DNA of 64,000 nucleotides, from positions 4,081,501 to 4,145,500 of the forward strand of contig NZ_CP028908.1 in assembly GCF_024181725.1 (NCBI RefSeq), given 5' to 3'. Positions within the stretch are counted from its first letter, which is position 1. Every line of letters begins with the position of its first letter. Position numbers and translations under genes: made by a program. Source of the DNA: Bradyrhizobium sp. WD16. GTDB lineage: Bacteria; Pseudomonadota; Alphaproteobacteria; Rhizobiales; Xanthobacteraceae. The notes under the pieces were generated by a model. That model did no database searches. It had not been told where the DNA came from and worked only from the letters and a program-made list of their open reading frames with translations. Positions 62,593 to 64,000 of the stretch are shown one piece after another.

Positions 62593-63924
62593 ATGGCCTC
62601 CGCAGCAGAACAACTTGCCGCCAACCTGAACTTTTCGGCGTTCGCGAAGGCCGACGAACTCAAGAAGCGCATCTGGTTTACTCTGGGTGCGCTGCTTGTT
62701 TATCGGCTCGGGACCTATATCCCGTTGCCCGGCATCGATCCTGCCATTTGGGAACAGGTGTTTCGCACCCAGCAGGGCGGCATTCTCGGCATGTTCAATA
62801 TGTTCGCCGGCGGCGGCATCCACCGCATGGCGATCTTCGCGCTGAACATCATGCCGTACATCTCGGCGTCGATCATCATTCAGCTGCTGACGACGGTGTC
62901 GCCGTCGCTCGAGGCGCTGAAGAAGGAAGGCGAGGCCGGCCGCAAGACGCTGAACCAGTACACCCGCTATCTCACGGTGCTGCTGGCGGCATTCCAGTCC
63001 TACGGCATCGCCGTTGGTCTCGAAGGGGCAGGTAACGTGGTCGCCGATCCGGGCATGTTCTTCCGGGTCTCCACGGCCATCACCCTGACCGGCGGAACCA
63101 TGTTCCTGATGTGGCTCGGCGAGCAGATCACCTCGCGCGGCATCGGCAACGGCATCTCGCTGATCATCCTGTCCGGCATCGTCGCCGAGTTGCCGTCGGC
63201 GATCGCCGGCACCCTCGAGCTCGGCCGCCAAGGCGCGCTCTCCACCGGCATCATCCTGCTGATCATGGTAATGGCCGTGGCGGTGATCGCCTTCATCGTC
63301 TTCATGGAACGGGCGCAGCGCCGGCTGCTGATCCAATATCCGAAGCGTCAGGTCGGCAACAAGATGTTCGAGGGCCAATCCTCGCATCTGCCGCTGAAGC
63401 TCAACACCTCGGGCGTGATCCCGCCGATTTTCGCTTCGTCGCTGCTGCTGTTGCCGACCACGGTTGCGAACTTCAACGCCGGCAAGGGGCCAGAGTGGTT
63501 CCAGTGGCTCACGACCCAGCTCGGCCATGGCAGGCCGTTGTTCCTGGTGCTCTACCTGGCGTTGATCGTGTTCTTTGCCTTCTTCTACACCGCCATCGTG
63601 TTCAACCCGACCGAGACCGCGGACAACCTGAAGAAGCACGGCGGCTTCATTCCGGGCATCCGCCCCGGTGAGCGCACCGCGGAATACATTGACTACGTGC
63701 TGTCGCGAATCACTGTGCTCGGCGCTATCTATCTGGCGATCGTCTGCCTGATCCCGGAAATCCTGATTTCCTACGCCTCGGTGCCGTTCTACTTCGGCGG
63801 CACCTCGCTTCTTATCGTGGTCAGTGTGACGATGGATACCGTCGCCCAGGTGCAGGGCTATCTGTTGGCCCACCAGTACGAAGGGCTGATCAGGAAATCA
63901 AAGCTGAGGGGCCGTCGTCGATGA
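62593..63924 (+). CDS. secY: Preprotein translocase subunit SecY
   Basis: SecY is the channel of the general secretion pathway. The 443-residue protein has ten membrane helices, the plug region with [20 protein letters not shown], and [20 protein letters not shown]. Loop C5 carries the conserved [20 protein letters not shown] and [19 protein letters not shown] precedes the basic tail. It pairs with secE at 28729. Its TGA overlaps the adk ATG (ATGA). Confidence 0.98.
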   Translation: MASAAEQLAANLNFSAFAKADELKKRIWFTLGALLVYRLGTYIPLPGIDPAIWEQVFRTQQGGILGMFNMFAGGGIHRMAIFALNIMPYISASIIIQLLTTVSPSLEALKKEGEAGRKTLNQYTRYLTVLLAAFQSYGIAVGLEGAGNVVADPGMFFRVSTAITLTGGTMFLMWLGEQITSRGIGNGISLIILSGIVAELPSAIAGTLELGRQGALSTGIILLIMVMAVAVIAFIVFMERAQRRLLIQYPKRQVGNKMFEGQSSHLPLKLNTSGVIPPIFASSLLLLPTTVANFNAGKGPEWFQWLTTQLGHGRPLFLVLYLALIVFFAFFYTAIVFNPTETADNLKKHGGFIPGIRPGERTAEYIDYVLSRITVLGAIYLAIVCLIPEILISYASVPFYFGGTSLLIVVSVTMDTVAQVQGYLLAHQYEGLIRKSKLRGRRR

Positions 63925-64000
63925 GATTGATCCTTCTCGGGCCGCCGGGAGCCGGCAAGGGAACACAGGCGAAACTTCTGGTCGAACGTTATGGCATCGT
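63921..64000 (+). CDS. adk: Adenylate kinase, 5' end only
   Basis: The first 26 codons encode [20 protein letters not shown], which is the P-loop start of adenylate kinase (ATP + AMP to 2 ADP). The ATG overlaps the secY stop by four bases, the usual secY-adk coupling. The rest lies beyond the window. Confidence 0.95.
   Translation, partial: MRLILLGPPGAGKGTQAKLLVERYGI

Overview
The window is GC-rich alphaproteobacterial chromosome. The gene order tuf / tRNA-Trp / secE-nusG / rplKA / rplJL / rpoBC / rpsL-rpsG-fusA-tuf / S10-spc-secY-adk, and the wording of the proteins, point to the Bradyrhizobium-Rhodopseudomonas-Afipia group (family Nitrobacteraceae). This placement is inference from gene order and recalled protein wording; no search was run.

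Layout. (1) 1-6134: the end of a Sel1-repeat protein, a TetR regulator, and divergent from it a five-gene operon (acyl-CoA dehydrogenase, APH-type kinase, SDR, histidine phosphatase, SDR) that looks like acyl-CoA catabolism, possibly of 4-hydroxy acids. (2) 6362-9316: a CTAG-bounded palindrome pair, a serine hydrolase of the class C beta-lactamase fold, and tuf copy 1 with its terminator. (3) 9317-13860: a group II intron directly behind the tuf terminator. An IS21-family element (10206-12891) with a 6-bp target duplication has split its reverse transcriptase. (4) 13942-15924: an HWE-type sensor kinase and tRNA-Trp. (5) 15925-28515: accessory DNA between tRNA-Trp and secE. It holds dsbD-dsbA with a small Cys-rich secreted protein, a class II aldolase, a TetR/MFS pair with three copies of one palindromic operator, an amidase, a frameshifted LysR gene abutting an IS630 element, an HD-domain protein, a decayed GMC oxidoreductase and several palindromic repeats. 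The stretch from about 20.4 to 26.7 kb is visibly richer in A/T than the rest and is probably foreign.

(6) 28536-42312: secE-nusG, rplK-rplA, a D-2-hydroxyacid dehydrogenase, rplJ-rplL, rpoB and rpoC, with terminators after rplA and rpoC. (7) 42433-46625: two unusual genes inside the otherwise universal rpo-str cluster: a fusion of an FAD amine-oxidase-like domain with a SAM methyltransferase, and an ABC exporter with an acidic tail. (8) 46738-47915: more palindromes and an IS5-family element with a -1 frameshift site. (9) 48200-64000: the str operon with tuf copy 2, then the complete S10-spc order rpsJ to secY, ending in the first codons of adk.

The housekeeping part makes the translation and transcription machinery and the Sec translocon. 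The best candidates for undescribed biology are the FAD/methyltransferase fusion with its exporter, the kinase-dehydrogenase-phosphatase operon, the TetR operator set, and the two families of CTAG-bounded palindrome pairs.
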